This document shows, piece by piece, positions 51,332 to 59,428 of a DNA stretch of 64,000 nt. The first letter of the stretch is position 1; the number at the start of each line of letters is the position of its first letter. The notes below the pieces were generated by a model that was not told the origin of the DNA, did not search any database, and saw nothing but the letters and a program-made list of their open reading frames with translations. The stretch comes from Methylobacterium fujisawaense. GTDB taxonomy: Bacteria; Pseudomonadota; Alphaproteobacteria; Rhizobiales; Beijerinckiaceae. Both the position numbers and the translations under genes were made by a program. The stretch spans positions 310,001 through 374,000 of the forward strand of contig NZ_JACJIM010000003.1 of NCBI RefSeq assembly GCF_014138435.1, read 5' to 3'.

Positions 51332-51820
51332 ATGCGGGCAGGACCGATCAGCGGACTCAGAAGGCGCTCGGGGCGTGATGGCCTCGCGATCTGGGTCGCC
51401 CTAGCACTGACATACATGGTCTTTGCCGGCTCGGTGAGCGTGAACGAGGGACTCGCCGCCCTCGTCTGCGCCAGCCTCGGGACGCTGTGGTGGTGGGGCG
51501 TCGGCCGGCGCGGCGGCGTGCGGTTCCGCTTCGACCGGGGGACGCTGCGGCCGATCTGGCGGGCCCTGCGCGGCCTGCCCCGCGAGACCGTTCAGGTGGG
51601 CGGCCAACTGGTCAGGGCCCTGCGCGGCGGCGCCGGCGGCGGGACGACCCGCGAGCGGAGCGCCTCCGACTTCGCCTGGGCGACGCCCGACGGTGCGACG
51701 GCGCCGGCCGCGCGGGCCGTCGGACTGCTCGCCGCCTCGCTCGCCCCCGACAGCTACGTCCTCACCCTCGACCGCGATCACGGAACGGTGGTGACGCACG
51801 GCCTGGAGGAGGCGCGATGA
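51332..51820 (+). CDS. mrpE: Mrp/Mbh-type antiporter subunit E
   Basis: 162 aa, ATG at 51332 preceded by AGGATCG. An N-terminal basic stretch, two close membrane helices (IWVALALTYMVFAGSVSVNE, then ALVCASLGTLWWWGVG), then a cytoplasmic domain with the family end SLAPDSYVLTLDRDHGTVVT. MrpE is needed for assembly of the antiporter complex. It is the first gene of a seven-gene overlapping operon. Confidence 0.88.
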   Translation: MRAGPISGLRRRSGRDGLAIWVALALTYMVFAGSVSVNEGLAALVCASLGTLWWWGVGRRGGVRFRFDRGTLRPIWRALRGLPRETVQVGGQLVRALRGGAGGGTTRERSASDFAWATPDGATAPAARAVGLLAASLAPDSYVLTLDRDHGTVVTHGLEEAR

Positions 51821-52068
51821 CGGTCTGGACGGCCGCCATCCTGGCGCTGCTGCCGCCGCTCGCCGTTGCGGCGGCTTTGGCGTGGCGGGGCCGGCCCGGC
51901 CAGCGCTTCGCCGCCTACCAGCTCGCCGGCAGCGTCACGGTCCTGATCCTGACGCTCATGGCCTTCGCCACGGACCAAGCTTCGATCACCGACCTCGCCC
52001 TCACCCTGGTTCTGCTCAACCTGCCCGGCACGATGCTGCTCGCCGTCTTCCTGGAGCGCTGGATATGA
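51817..52068 (+). CDS. mrpF: Mrp/Mbh-type antiporter subunit F
   Basis: 83 aa, with its ATGA start overlapping the mrpE stop. Three membrane helices; family block AAYQLAGSVTVLILTLMAFA, then DLALTLVLLNLPGTMLLAVF. Lies in the membrane beside MrpE and MrpG. Confidence 0.88.
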   Translation: MTVWTAAILALLPPLAVAAALAWRGRPGQRFAAYQLAGSVTVLILTLMAFATDQASITDLALTLVLLNLPGTMLLAVFLERWI

Positions 52069-52349
52069 GCGTCGTCATCGGTGTCCTGCTGGCCCTCGCG
52101 GTGGCGGTGACGTGGCTCGCCGCGCTCGCCCTGTGGCGCCTGCCGCGGGCCCTCGACCGGCTGCACGCGCTGGCCTTCCTCAACGTCGCGGCCTCAGTCC
52201 TCGTCACCATGGCGGCGTTCCTCGCCGACGGCGTCTCCGGGCGCTCGCTCAAGATCCTGGTGATGATGGTGGTGTTCCTCGCCTGGGCGGCGGTGCTGTC
52301 GCACGTCTCCGGCCGGGCCGTGCTGATGCGCGAGGGGCGCTCGGCATGA
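52065..52349 (+). CDS. mrpG: Mrp/Mbh-type antiporter subunit G
   Basis: 94 aa, ATGA overlap with mrpF. Three helices with the family pattern LWRLPRALDRLHALAFLNVA in the first loop, and a hydrophobic C-terminal helix. Together with E and F it forms the distal small-subunit module of Mrp complexes. Confidence 0.88.
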   Translation: MSVVIGVLLALAVAVTWLAALALWRLPRALDRLHALAFLNVAASVLVTMAAFLADGVSGRSLKILVMMVVFLAWAAVLSHVSGRAVLMREGRSA

Positions 52350-52597
52350 CGGCGATCCTGCCGCTGCTGTTCCTGTTCGCCGCGATCTCGGGCACTGCCG
52401 TGGTCCTCGTGCGCGATCCCGCCCGGCAGGTCTTCGCCATCGCGGTCAACGGGCTCGTCCTGGCGATCCTGTTCGACGCCCTTCAGGCGCCCGACGTCGC
52501 CCTGTCCGAACTGGCGGTGGGCACGGCGGCCGTCCCGCTCCTCTTCCTCGTGGCGCTCATGGCGGTGAAGACCCAGCCGCCCGAGGAGGATTCGTGA
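52346..52597 (+). CDS. DUF4040 protein (MbhD-like, equals a C-terminal part of MrpA)
   Basis: 83 aa, ATGA overlap with mrpG. Three helices: ILPLLFLFAAISGTAVVLV, VFAIAVNGLVLAILFDALQA, then ELAVGTAAVPLLFLVALMAV. This DUF4040 block is normally fused to the C-terminus of the large MrpA subunit; in archaeal membrane-bound hydrogenase it is the separate protein MbhD. Here it is separate as well. The APDVALSELAVG segment carries the conserved acidic residues. Confidence 0.85.
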   Translation: MTAILPLLFLFAAISGTAVVLVRDPARQVFAIAVNGLVLAILFDALQAPDVALSELAVGTAAVPLLFLVALMAVKTQPPEEDS

Positions 52598-53370
52598 GCC
52601 CGAACGCCCGGATCGTCCTTCTGGCCCTCGCGGGCCTCGTCCTGCTCCCCGGCGCGGCGGCGGTGATCGCCGGCTTGCCGGCCTTCGGATCGACGATCGC
52701 GCAGTATGGCGAACGCATCAACGCGGTCGCCCCCGAGGCGCGGCACGTCGCCAACATGGTCAGCGCCATCAACTTCGACCTGCGCGGCCTCGACACCCTC
52801 GGCGAGGAGTTCATGCTGCTCGCGGCGATCACCGGCACGGTGGTGCTGCTGCGCGGGCGGCGCGGCGAGGGCAACACCGAGCGCGCCATGCGCCGGCCCG
52901 GCCGCGCCGTGATCCCGCGCTCGGAGGCCGTCGTGCTCGCCTGCCGGATAGCCGGCCCGCTCACCGCGCTGTTCGGCCTCTACGTCGTGCTGCACGCGAC
53001 CGTGACGCCGGGCGGCGGCTTCCAGGGCGGCGTCATCCTCGCCTCCGGGACCCTGCTGATCTATCTCGGTGAGGGCTATGCCGGCTGGCGCGACGCCATC
53101 CGCAGCCACTGGCTCGACGCCCTGGAGGGCGGGGGGGCGCTGCTCTTCGCCCTGTGCGGGCTGGCGCCGATGCTCACCGGCGCCGCCTTCATGCAGAACA
53201 TCCTGCCGCTCGGCACCTTCCGCGACCTGTTCTCGGGCGGCCTGATGCTCGTCGAGAACCTCGGCGTCGCCCTGGCGGTGACGGGCGGCTTCACGCAGCT
53301 CTTCCTGGAATTCATGGAGGAGACCCGCGAGGCGCGCGAGCCCGAGGAACCGGGGGAGGAATCCGCGTGA
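52594..53370 (+). CDS. mrpB: Fused MbhE-MrpB-like antiporter subunit
   Basis: 258 aa, GTGA overlap with the DUF4040 gene. The first 95 residues (two helices; FDLRGLDTLGEEFMLLAAIT) match the MbhE-type domain, also found in MrpA tails. From about 110 the MrpB domain begins: SEAVVLACRIAGPLTALFGL, LHATVTPGGGFQGGVILASG and NLGVALAVTGGFTQLFLEF. In archaeal mbh operons these are two genes (mbhE, mbhF); here they are one polypeptide. Confidence 0.88.
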   Translation: MSPNARIVLLALAGLVLLPGAAAVIAGLPAFGSTIAQYGERINAVAPEARHVANMVSAINFDLRGLDTLGEEFMLLAAITGTVVLLRGRRGEGNTERAMRRPGRAVIPRSEAVVLACRIAGPLTALFGLYVVLHATVTPGGGFQGGVILASGTLLIYLGEGYAGWRDAIRSHWLDALEGGGALLFALCGLAPMLTGAAFMQNILPLGTFRDLFSGGLMLVENLGVALAVTGGFTQLFLEFMEETREAREPEEPGEESA

Positions 53371-53774
53371 GTGTTCTCCCCTACGCGGTTGCCGCCTGGC
53401 TGTTCGGGATCGGTCTCTACGGCATCGCCACGAGCCGCAACTTCATCCACCTCGTGGGCTGCCTCGGCGTCTGCCAATCGGCGACCTACGTGCTCCTGCT
53501 CGGCCTCGGCTATCGCTGGGGCAGCATCGCGCCGATCTTCTACGACCACCCGCCGGGAACGCCCGCCGTCGACCCGGTGATGCAGGCGCTGGTGCTCACC
53601 GACATCGTGGTCGGCGCAACGCTCACCGCGCTTCTCCTCGTCCTGACGATCCAGGCCTACAAGCGCGGCGGCAGCCTGGACCCGGAGAAGCTCCGGCCGA
53701 TGCGCGCGGTCGGCCAGTCCGGGCGCGATCGGGGATCGAACCGGGTGGGCGATGGGGAGCGGAAAGCCTCGTGA
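53367..53774 (+). CDS. mrpC: Mrp-type antiporter subunit C (NuoK-like)
   Basis: 135 aa, GTGA overlap with mrpB. Three helices homologous to NuoK of complex I: YAVAAWLFGIGLYGIATSRN, HLVGCLGVCQSATYVLLLGL, then QALVLTDIVVGATLTALLLV with the conserved TDIVVG. The tail after residue 105 is hydrophilic and longer than usual. Confidence 0.9.
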   Translation: MSVLPYAVAAWLFGIGLYGIATSRNFIHLVGCLGVCQSATYVLLLGLGYRWGSIAPIFYDHPPGTPAVDPVMQALVLTDIVVGATLTALLLVLTIQAYKRGGSLDPEKLRPMRAVGQSGRDRGSNRVGDGERKAS

Positions 53775-55525
53775 CCGCTTTTCCCGCCGCCCTCCTCCCG
53801 CTACCGGTCGCCATCCCGCTCGTGATCTGCGCGGCGATGCTGGCGACCGCCCATTTCCTGCCAGGCCGCCTCCCCGACATCCTGGCGACGCTGGCGGCCT
53901 TGAGCGTCGCGGTGCTCTGCGGCGCCATCGCCGTGCATGCCGCCGACGGGCCCCTGGTCTACTGGTTCGGTGGCTGGGAGCCGCGCGACGGCGTCCATCT
54001 CGGCATCGGCTTCTCGGTGGACGAGGCCAGCGGCTGGGTCGCGGCCTTCATCGGCCTCCTCTACGCCCTGACCTTCGTGTTCGCCTGGGGCTTCTTCGAT
54101 CGCACCCACGGCCACTTCCATATCCTGATGCTGCTGTTTCTGGCCGCCATGGTCGGGTTCTGCTTCACCCGCGATATGTTCAACCTGTTCGTGTGGTTCG
54201 AGGTGATGAGCGTCGCGGCCTTCGCGCTGACGGCCTACCACTTGGCGGAATCGTCGCTGGCGGGTGCCATCAACTTCACCGTGGTCAACAGCCTCGCGGG
54301 CTTCCTGATGCTCGGGGGCATCGGGCTGATCTACGCCCAGACCGGCACGCTCGATTTCGAGGGCATCGCGGCCGCCGTGGCGCAAGGCGGCCGGGATCCG
54401 GTGGTGGCTGGAGCCTTCTGCCTCGTGGCGTCCGCCCTGATGATCAAGGGCGCGATCGTGCCGTTCCAGTTCTGGCTCGCCGACGCCCACGCGGTGGCGC
54501 CGAGCCCGGTCTCGGTGATCTTCTCGGGGGCGATGGTCTCGCTCGGGCTGTTCGGCCTCGCGAAGGTGAGCGCCGTCGTGTTCGGCGGCTCCGATCAGGT
54601 TCGGCACGCCCTGCCGGCGCTCCTCATCGGCCTGGGCAGCTTCACCGCCCTGTTGGGCGGCTGGATGGCCCTGCTGCAGCGCCATCTGAAGCGGATGCTC
54701 GCCTTCTCGACGATCTCGCATGCCGGGATCATGCTCACCGGCCTCGGGGCCCTCTCGGTGAACGGGACCGGCGGGATGCTGGTCTACGTGGTGGGCCACG
54801 GGCTGGTGAAGGGGGCCCTGTTCATGATCGCCGGCATCCTGCTCGCGACCCAGGCCAGCATCGACGAGATCGCCCTGCGGGGGCTCGGACGGGGGATCTG
54901 GCCCGCCGGGATCGCCATGGGTCTGGCCGGGCTGCTGCTCTGCGGCCTCCCGCTCGGCGTGCTCGATCAGGGCACGCGCCTGGTCCAGGGCGCGCTGGCG
55001 CAGCAGGGGCACGGGATCGCGCTGGCGGCCGGCGCCATCGGCGCGGCCCTGACGGGGGCGGCGGTGCTCCGGGCGGCAGGACGCATCTTCCTGGGCCTGG
55101 GGCCCGATCCCGGCGACGAGGCCGGGGCACCGAGCGAGGACGAGCGCGAGAAGGCCAATCGGCCGCTCTGGCTGATGCTGGCGCCCTGCTGCGTTCTGCT
55201 CGCCCTCGACGTCGGTGTGCCGGCGGGCCTGATCGAGCACGCCCTTCCGCGGGCGGCGTCGGCCTTCCTGCACCGGCCGGCGGTGGAGACCCTCGCGGAG
55301 GGACCGGGCTGGTTGCCATGGATTTCCGTGGTCGCCGCGCTGGCGGGTGCCGGCTACGGGCTGTTCCGGAGACGCCTGCCGGCGCTGGTGGTCCGGCCGG
55401 TGAGCGCGACGCAATCGGCGCCGACCCGTGCGCTGGAGGTGCTGCACAGCGGCCTGATCGGCGACTATGTGGCGTGGCTCGGGGTCGGCGTGGCGGTGGT
55501 CGCGGGCGTGCTGGCCTTGGCGTGA
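53771..55525 (+). CDS. mrpD: Mrp-type antiporter subunit D (NuoL/M/N-like ion pump)
   Basis: 584 aa, GTGA overlap with mrpC, about 14 membrane helices. Antiporter-core features: the Glu in MFNLFVWFEVMSVAAFALTA (TM5), Lys in LVASALMIKGAIVPFQFWLA (TM7), the broken helix in DAHAVAPSPVSVIFSGAMVS, and Lys in VVGHGLVKGALFMIAGI (TM12). A hydrophilic loop at about 450-465 is rich in Glu/Asp. It is the only large antiporter-type subunit in the operon. Confidence 0.93.
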   Translation: MTAFPAALLPLPVAIPLVICAAMLATAHFLPGRLPDILATLAALSVAVLCGAIAVHAADGPLVYWFGGWEPRDGVHLGIGFSVDEASGWVAAFIGLLYALTFVFAWGFFDRTHGHFHILMLLFLAAMVGFCFTRDMFNLFVWFEVMSVAAFALTAYHLAESSLAGAINFTVVNSLAGFLMLGGIGLIYAQTGTLDFEGIAAAVAQGGRDPVVAGAFCLVASALMIKGAIVPFQFWLADAHAVAPSPVSVIFSGAMVSLGLFGLAKVSAVVFGGSDQVRHALPALLIGLGSFTALLGGWMALLQRHLKRMLAFSTISHAGIMLTGLGALSVNGTGGMLVYVVGHGLVKGALFMIAGILLATQASIDEIALRGLGRGIWPAGIAMGLAGLLLCGLPLGVLDQGTRLVQGALAQQGHGIALAAGAIGAALTGAAVLRAAGRIFLGLGPDPGDEAGAPSEDEREKANRPLWLMLAPCCVLLALDVGVPAGLIEHALPRAASAFLHRPAVETLAEGPGWLPWISVVAALAGAGYGLFRRRLPALVVRPVSATQSAPTRALEVLHSGLIGDYVAWLGVGVAVVAGVLALA

Positions 55526-55585
55526 CCATGCGCAACCGGACGCGGACGAACCTGATCGGCCGCGCCCATCAGGGGTAGGTCGTCC

Positions 55586-56347
55586 GTGTCGAACCAAGCC
55601 AGCGGTTCCCGTTTTCGACACGCGCTGCTGCTCGGCCTCAGCCTCGTTCTCGTCGCCGGCGGCGTCGGAATGATCGTCACGGGGGCGGACGGTGGCGTCG
55701 CGACGACAGCGTTCTTCGGGGTCTGTGCGGCGGTCTCCGTCTGGCACATGCGGCCCGGGTTGCTGGAATCGGAGACCCGCTCGGCGGAGACCGTGCTCGC
55801 GCATTATCCCGGTCCGGTGGTTCTACGGGCCTCGGTGAAGAAGATCCTGTTCCTCGCCGCCCTCTCGGCCGTCTTCGGTGGGGTCATGGTCTGGATGCTG
55901 ATGCACGAGGCGCCGTCGGTGACGATGCGGGTGCTGCTCTGGCCGGGTGTCGTGCTGTTCCTGGGCGGACTGCCGGTCCTGATCCTCGTGGCGATCCGGG
56001 GTTCGTCGCTGCATCTCGACGGCACGGGCTTAACGATCGTGCAGGCCGGCCGGTCGCGGCGCATGTCCTGGCACGACGTCAGCGGCTTCGCAGCGGTGAC
56101 CGTGAAGGGCACGATGCAGCGGATGGTCGTGTTCGACGATGCGCGCGTCGGAGAGGGCCGCCTCGTCGCCCTGAACCGCCAGCTCACCGGGCGTGGAGCC
56201 GGGCTGCCGGACAGCTACGGTTTGGACCCCGACGCCCTCGCCGCTCTGCTCACGGCTTGGCGCCGTCGGGCGGTTCAGGACGAACCGATCGGACCGTCAG
56301 GTGTCTCCGCCGGAGACCGTCCGAGGGCATCGGAGCCAGCGCCGTGA
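55586..56347 (+). CDS. Membrane protein with PH-like domain (STM3941-like)
   Basis: 253 aa, GTG at 55586 preceded by AGGGGTAGG. Two pairs of membrane helices (HALLLGLSLVLVAGGVGMIV near 12; VLLWPGVVLFLGGLPVLILV near 115), then a cytoplasmic PH-like beta domain with TGLTIVQAGRSRRMSWHDVS and LNRQLTGRGAGLPDSYGLDP. This last block is typical of STM3941-type proteins of unknown function. It lies 60 bases after mrpD on the same strand and may share its transcript. Confidence 0.7.
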   Translation: MSNQASGSRFRHALLLGLSLVLVAGGVGMIVTGADGGVATTAFFGVCAAVSVWHMRPGLLESETRSAETVLAHYPGPVVLRASVKKILFLAALSAVFGGVMVWMLMHEAPSVTMRVLLWPGVVLFLGGLPVLILVAIRGSSLHLDGTGLTIVQAGRSRRMSWHDVSGFAAVTVKGTMQRMVVFDDARVGEGRLVALNRQLTGRGAGLPDSYGLDPDALAALLTAWRRRAVQDEPIGPSGVSAGDRPRASEPAP

Positions 56348-56774
56348 TCGACGCGCTGTGCGCCTCACCGGATCCATCATCGGCGGCGTCCGGACGGGCG
56401 GCGCGCGCCCGGGGCCGGTATCGCCGCGCCGATCCCGAGCATCGCCGAGATCGAGCAGGCCCTCACGGCAGCGCTCCAGCCGCGGAACGCGATCAACATC
56501 GCGCCGAGGCGCAGGGCAACGACCGCTTCGCGCCGCGGATCCGGCTTTTCATGTCCCAGGGCGCGGATCCCGAAAGGGCCGCCCGGTCCGCCGGTGCGGG
56601 CTGATTCGTCAGCGATGATGCCGTGTGGCCATCATAGATCGGCGGTGTTCGACGATCCAAATCAAACCCGACCACGGACAACCGTGTAAAGGTGCGCCTA
56701 TCGCTGGCAGACTGATTCGGGCGTCAGTGGCCGAGAGTAGAGCGTGCTCCCGCCCCTTTACTGTGGAGCGCCCC
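56348..56774. other. 427-base region without a clear gene
   Basis: Opens the accessory-looking stretch. In three successive forward frames there are protein-like pieces (RLTGSIIGGVRTGGARPGPV; then PIPSIAEIEQALTAALQPRN; then GNDRFAPRIRLFMSQGADPE). They may be a small gene broken by frameshifts, but no single frame is convincing. Confidence 0.35.
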
Positions 56775-57053
56775 ATGCCACGGTACTTCTTCGACATCAG
56801 CAACCGAAGCTTCCATCGCGACGAGGAAGGCAGCGACTGCGCTAATTTTGAGGCGGCCCGCGCTCTCGCGATGCGAAGCCTGCCCGAGATCGCGCGGTTC
56901 GCGATCCCGGGCGACGGGGATAACCAAGCCTTCGTTATCCTGGTCCGCGATGACGCTGGAACCGTGGTCTACACGGCGACGCTCACCTTCGCGGGAGTCC
57001 GGCTCAACGACGCCGCGAGCTCGCTCGGCCCTTGGCCTTCCCCGGCGTCCTGA
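56775..57053 (+). CDS. DUF6894-like small protein
   Basis: 92 aa, ATG at 56775. It begins MPRYFFDISNRSFHRDEEGS, the hallmark opening of a Rhizobiales family annotated as DUF6894. A helix follows (FEAARALAMRSLPEIARFA), then a beta hairpin (FVILVRDDAGTVVYTATLTF). These proteins are common in many copies in Methylobacterium relatives; the function is unknown. Its 3' end overlaps a start-less reading frame on the other strand by 50 bases. Confidence 0.82.
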   Translation: MPRYFFDISNRSFHRDEEGSDCANFEAARALAMRSLPEIARFAIPGDGDNQAFVILVRDDAGTVVYTATLTFAGVRLNDAASSLGPWPSPAS

Positions 57054-57198
57054 TCTGTCCCACGGCGGCATCGAAGTCGGTCTGATCCTCGCCGGCGCCA
57101 GCGTCACGCGCGGCTTCGACGCACCGGCGGCGCTGTATCTCGGGTGTCAGCCTCTTGGCCTTGAGCCGCGCTGCGTATCGGCTCGGCTCATCGCTGGT
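57004..57198 (-). pseudogene. Small reading frame with coding character but no start codon
   Basis: The minus strand reads TSDEPSRYAARLKAKRLTPE, then QRRRCVEAARDAGAGEDQTD, then FDAAVGQIRTPGKAKGR to a stop at 57004-57006. The charge pattern and G/C-rich third positions look like a real small helical protein. In-frame upstream I find no ATG, GTG or TTG before a TAA near 57265. A GGGGGAG lies about 8 bases before a CTC where a start codon would be expected. It is probably a gene that lost its start, or one with a non-standard start. Confidence 0.42.
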
Positions 57199-57341
57199 GA
57201 GATCGGACGCTCCCCCGCCCCGTGAGCAGATCGGGGCGGGGCCGAGCGGATGCGATGGCTCACGAATTTACAGCACACCGATGACAGGTTGGCTTTGAGA
57301 GCCTGAGTATGCCTTCGTCGAGCGCCGTCCTATGCTGAGCT

Positions 57342-57893
57342 ATGACCACGCATGGGGACCCTATGGAAGAGTATGATCTGACGTTGAGCGCTTCTGATCA
57401 AGAAGAAGCGGACATCCGCACCATTCACCTGCTCCGTGGTGCCATCATTACGGCATACTCCCAGGTCGAATTTTTGCTGGCGGATCTATATTTTAGGGCA
57501 AGAAATCTGCAGGAATACAACCATCTTCCGAACAAACTTCCATATAAGCTTGAGACGAAGCTCAAGAGGTTGAAATCAATTGCAGATTTGCCCGGACCGA
57601 TCGAACAATTTCGACAAGAACTTCACGCTGCAGTCGATGGCATTCTGCAGTTCGAAAAGATTCGCCACTTCATGGCTCATGGCATGCTAATCGATAGAAA
57701 GGAAGAAACCGGAAAGCATCAGATTTCGTTCAGGGGATACGTCGAAATAAATGGCGAGCCCGTGATGGAGATATTGAATGGAGATTTGAGAGATCTAAAT
57801 AATAGCTTAAATATTATCGAGACATACACGATGAAATTTGTGCTTCTGGCGCATAAGATCATAGAGCACTGCAAGCTCCCCCAGGTTGGTTAG
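57342..57893 (+). CDS. AT-rich HEPN-like protein, unknown function
   Basis: 183 aa, mostly helical, with visibly lower G+C and many A/T third positions, unlike its neighbours. The segment LQFEKIRHFMAHGML near 105-118 contains R-x4-H (RHFMAH), the RNase motif of HEPN domains. The helix before it is RQELHAAVDGILQFEK, and the N-terminal helix AIITAYSQVEFLLADLYF also fits the fold. HEPN proteins are often RNA-cutting toxins or defence effectors. No nucleotidyltransferase antitoxin is adjacent. MEEYDL at 57363, with GGGGA upstream, is an alternative start. Confidence 0.65.
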   Translation: MTTHGDPMEEYDLTLSASDQEEADIRTIHLLRGAIITAYSQVEFLLADLYFRARNLQEYNHLPNKLPYKLETKLKRLKSIADLPGPIEQFRQELHAAVDGILQFEKIRHFMAHGMLIDRKEETGKHQISFRGYVEINGEPVMEILNGDLRDLNNSLNIIETYTMKFVLLAHKIIEHCKLPQVG

Positions 57894-57947
57894 CGTAAGC
57901 CCAAAATCTTTGCGGTTCAGCAACCATTCGGCTCTACCCCGGCCGTC

Positions 57948-58319
57948 ATGTCCGACCTCCCGCCCGCCGTCGCGTCCTGGCGCGACCAGATCGAGCGCCT
58001 GTCCGAGCACGCCTCGCCGTGCCGGTATCTCCTGCCGGCGAAGTGGGCGGCGATGCGGGCGAGCGCGCTGGCCTTCCTCGACCAGTTCGGCGCCGAGGCG
58101 CATCGGCTCGGCTGGACCGCGCCGCAACTGTTCGGGGTCCATCCGGAGCACGGATTCCTGCGCGTGGAATATGCCGGCGCCCTGATGGTCAACGACAGCC
58201 GGGTCACCGGCGTCGAGCCCGACCGGGTCGTGTTCGACCGCTTCTCCGGCTACCGGACCAAGCCGGGTCAGACCTGGGGACCGCCGGTCTGGGAGTTCGC
58301 GGCCAAGGGGCGCGGCTGA
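57948..58319 (+). CDS. Conserved-type small protein of Rhizobiales, unknown function
   Basis: 123 aa, with blocks LPAKWAAMRASALAFLDQFG, RLGWTAPQLFGVHPEHGFLR and VNDSRVTGVEPDRVVFDRFS. I recognise this pattern (a Trp-containing helix, then LGW-T-LFGVHP, then a short beta end) from many small accessory-region proteins in Methylobacterium and Bradyrhizobium. No function is assigned to them. It starts 55 bases after the HEPN-like gene but returns to high G+C, so it is probably independent. Confidence 0.68.
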   Translation: MSDLPPAVASWRDQIERLSEHASPCRYLLPAKWAAMRASALAFLDQFGAEAHRLGWTAPQLFGVHPEHGFLRVEYAGALMVNDSRVTGVEPDRVVFDRFSGYRTKPGQTWGPPVWEFAAKGRG

Positions 58320-58459
58320 TCCCGCCTGTGATCTGCGAGGATGTCGGGGGCAACCGCGTGGTTAGCCGACGCAGGTTGTTGCGCCGGCCAAGCCATTAAC
58401 GCGTCAGGCCTTTTCGCGGCGCATGGTGCGGGCATGTCCCATTGCGCCACGAGCCTGCC

Positions 58460-58657
58460 ATGCACTTCGAGATCCGCGCCACCGGCCGCCACCTCTGGAC
58501 CTGGGTGTTGCTCGACGCGACGCAGATGACGGTCCTGGAATCGGACCGCACCTTTCCGTCCGAGACCCAGGCCTCGGCGGCCGCGCTGGCCTTCGCGAAG
58601 CTCGTGAACCGGGCTGGCCAGACGCTGACCGCGGGATCGTCAGGCGGCCTGATCTAG
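58460..58657 (+). CDS. Small protein, unknown function
   Basis: 65 aa from the ATG at 58460: MHFEIRATGRHLWTWVLLDA, then LESDRTFPSETQASAAALAF and a short tail. It reads as a two- or three-strand sheet followed by one helix, similar in outline to small YegP-like (DUF1508) proteins, but that is a resemblance only. Confidence 0.55.
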   Translation: MHFEIRATGRHLWTWVLLDATQMTVLESDRTFPSETQASAAALAFAKLVNRAGQTLTAGSSGGLI

Positions 58658-58665
58658 ACGCGGAC

Positions 58666-59082
58666 TCACTTCCGGCGCGGGCGGAGCGGCCCGTAGAACC
58701 CGCTCCATTCCAGGCCCAGGGCCTGCGCTCGCGCGGCCAACACGCCGGGCACCGACATCAGGCTCATCTCCGGCGACGCCAGGATGGCCGGGTCGTGCAG
58801 GAGAAGCCCGACCTGTCGTCCCCGCCACCAGAACAGCCCGAACAGCAGGGCGAGCGTCAGAAGCAGGCCCCAGGTCACGAGGCCTTGCCCGAAGATGGAG
58901 AGGCCATAGGGTGGTGCGAGGGCCGTACTGAGCCACGACAGGCCGATGCCGACGATCGGCAACAGGATGAGGAAGCCCAGCAGTTCCAGGGGCAGCCGCC
59001 GGACTACGCGGAGGGCGGCGTTCAGGTCCTCGACCGACACGGCGTCGAGGGAGAGCCGTTCATCGCTCGCAGCCTGCCTCAT
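58666..59082 (-). CDS. Small two-helix membrane protein, unknown function
   Basis: 138 aa from the ATG at 59082, with CAGGAGG 6 bases upstream deciding the start over longer frames. A cytoplasmic lead (SLDAVSVEDLNAALRVVRRL), two membrane helices (LLGFLILLPIVGIGLSWLST; LVTWGLLLTLALLFGLFWWR), then a tail with SPEMSLMSVPGVLAARAQAL. Convergent with the 65-aa gene. Confidence 0.65.
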   Translation of the reverse strand: MRQAASDERLSLDAVSVEDLNAALRVVRRLPLELLGFLILLPIVGIGLSWLSTALAPPYGLSIFGQGLVTWGLLLTLALLFGLFWWRGRQVGLLLHDPAILASPEMSLMSVPGVLAARAQALGLEWSGFYGPLRPRRK

Positions 59083-59428
59083 GGAGCCTCCTGGCTTGGA
59101 TGCTGCCCTCGACCGTGGGGCGGCATCGTTCTCGGACGCACTGGCCTGTGAGAGTCCCCGAGCCCCCAGTTGCCGGACCGCCGGTCGGCGGCATGCTCGG
59201 CCACGTGCTGCTTCTTCGTGGCGGTCCGCAGGCCGAGACAGGCGATGGCCTGGGCGCGGGCCGATATCATCCAAGCGCGGTTCTCTCATAAGCCGATGCC
59301 CAGACAGCCGAAATCGGCCGCCATTCACATTCGTCCACCGGTTGCGAAGATCAGAGGCGCGGGCGCCTTGAAGCTTCCCCTCGCCTCAGGCTTGTTCTGC
59401 GTTCGTTCGCAAGCGGAGGAGCACCAGA
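59083..59428. other. 346-base region, no gene supported
   Basis: A minus-strand frame of 63 codons (59079-59270, starting MISARAQAIACLGLRTATKK) begins in a coding-like way, then becomes basic and irregular and runs into the start of the membrane protein gene. I do not support it as a gene. The right end carries the control region of the gene at 59429. Confidence 0.4.

Noticed and set aside
53801..55804. 667-codon open frame on the minus strand
   Set aside because: Antisense of mrpD, with a hydrophilic His/Arg/Glu-rich translation typical of the reverse of a membrane protein gene.
56348..56605. Possible frameshifted small gene after the PH-domain membrane protein
   Set aside because: Protein-like pieces occur in three frames but none is long enough or recognisable; kept only as a note on the intergenic region.
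57342..58319. HEPN-like gene and the following gene as a toxin-antitoxin pair
   Set aside because: The two are 55 bases apart with very different base composition. The second gene lacks nucleotidyltransferase or DNA-binding motifs, so pairing is not supported.
59079..59270. 63-codon minus-strand frame starting MISARAQAIACLGL
   Set aside because: Only the first third looks coding, there is no clear ribosome-binding site, and it runs into the better supported gene at 58666-59082.
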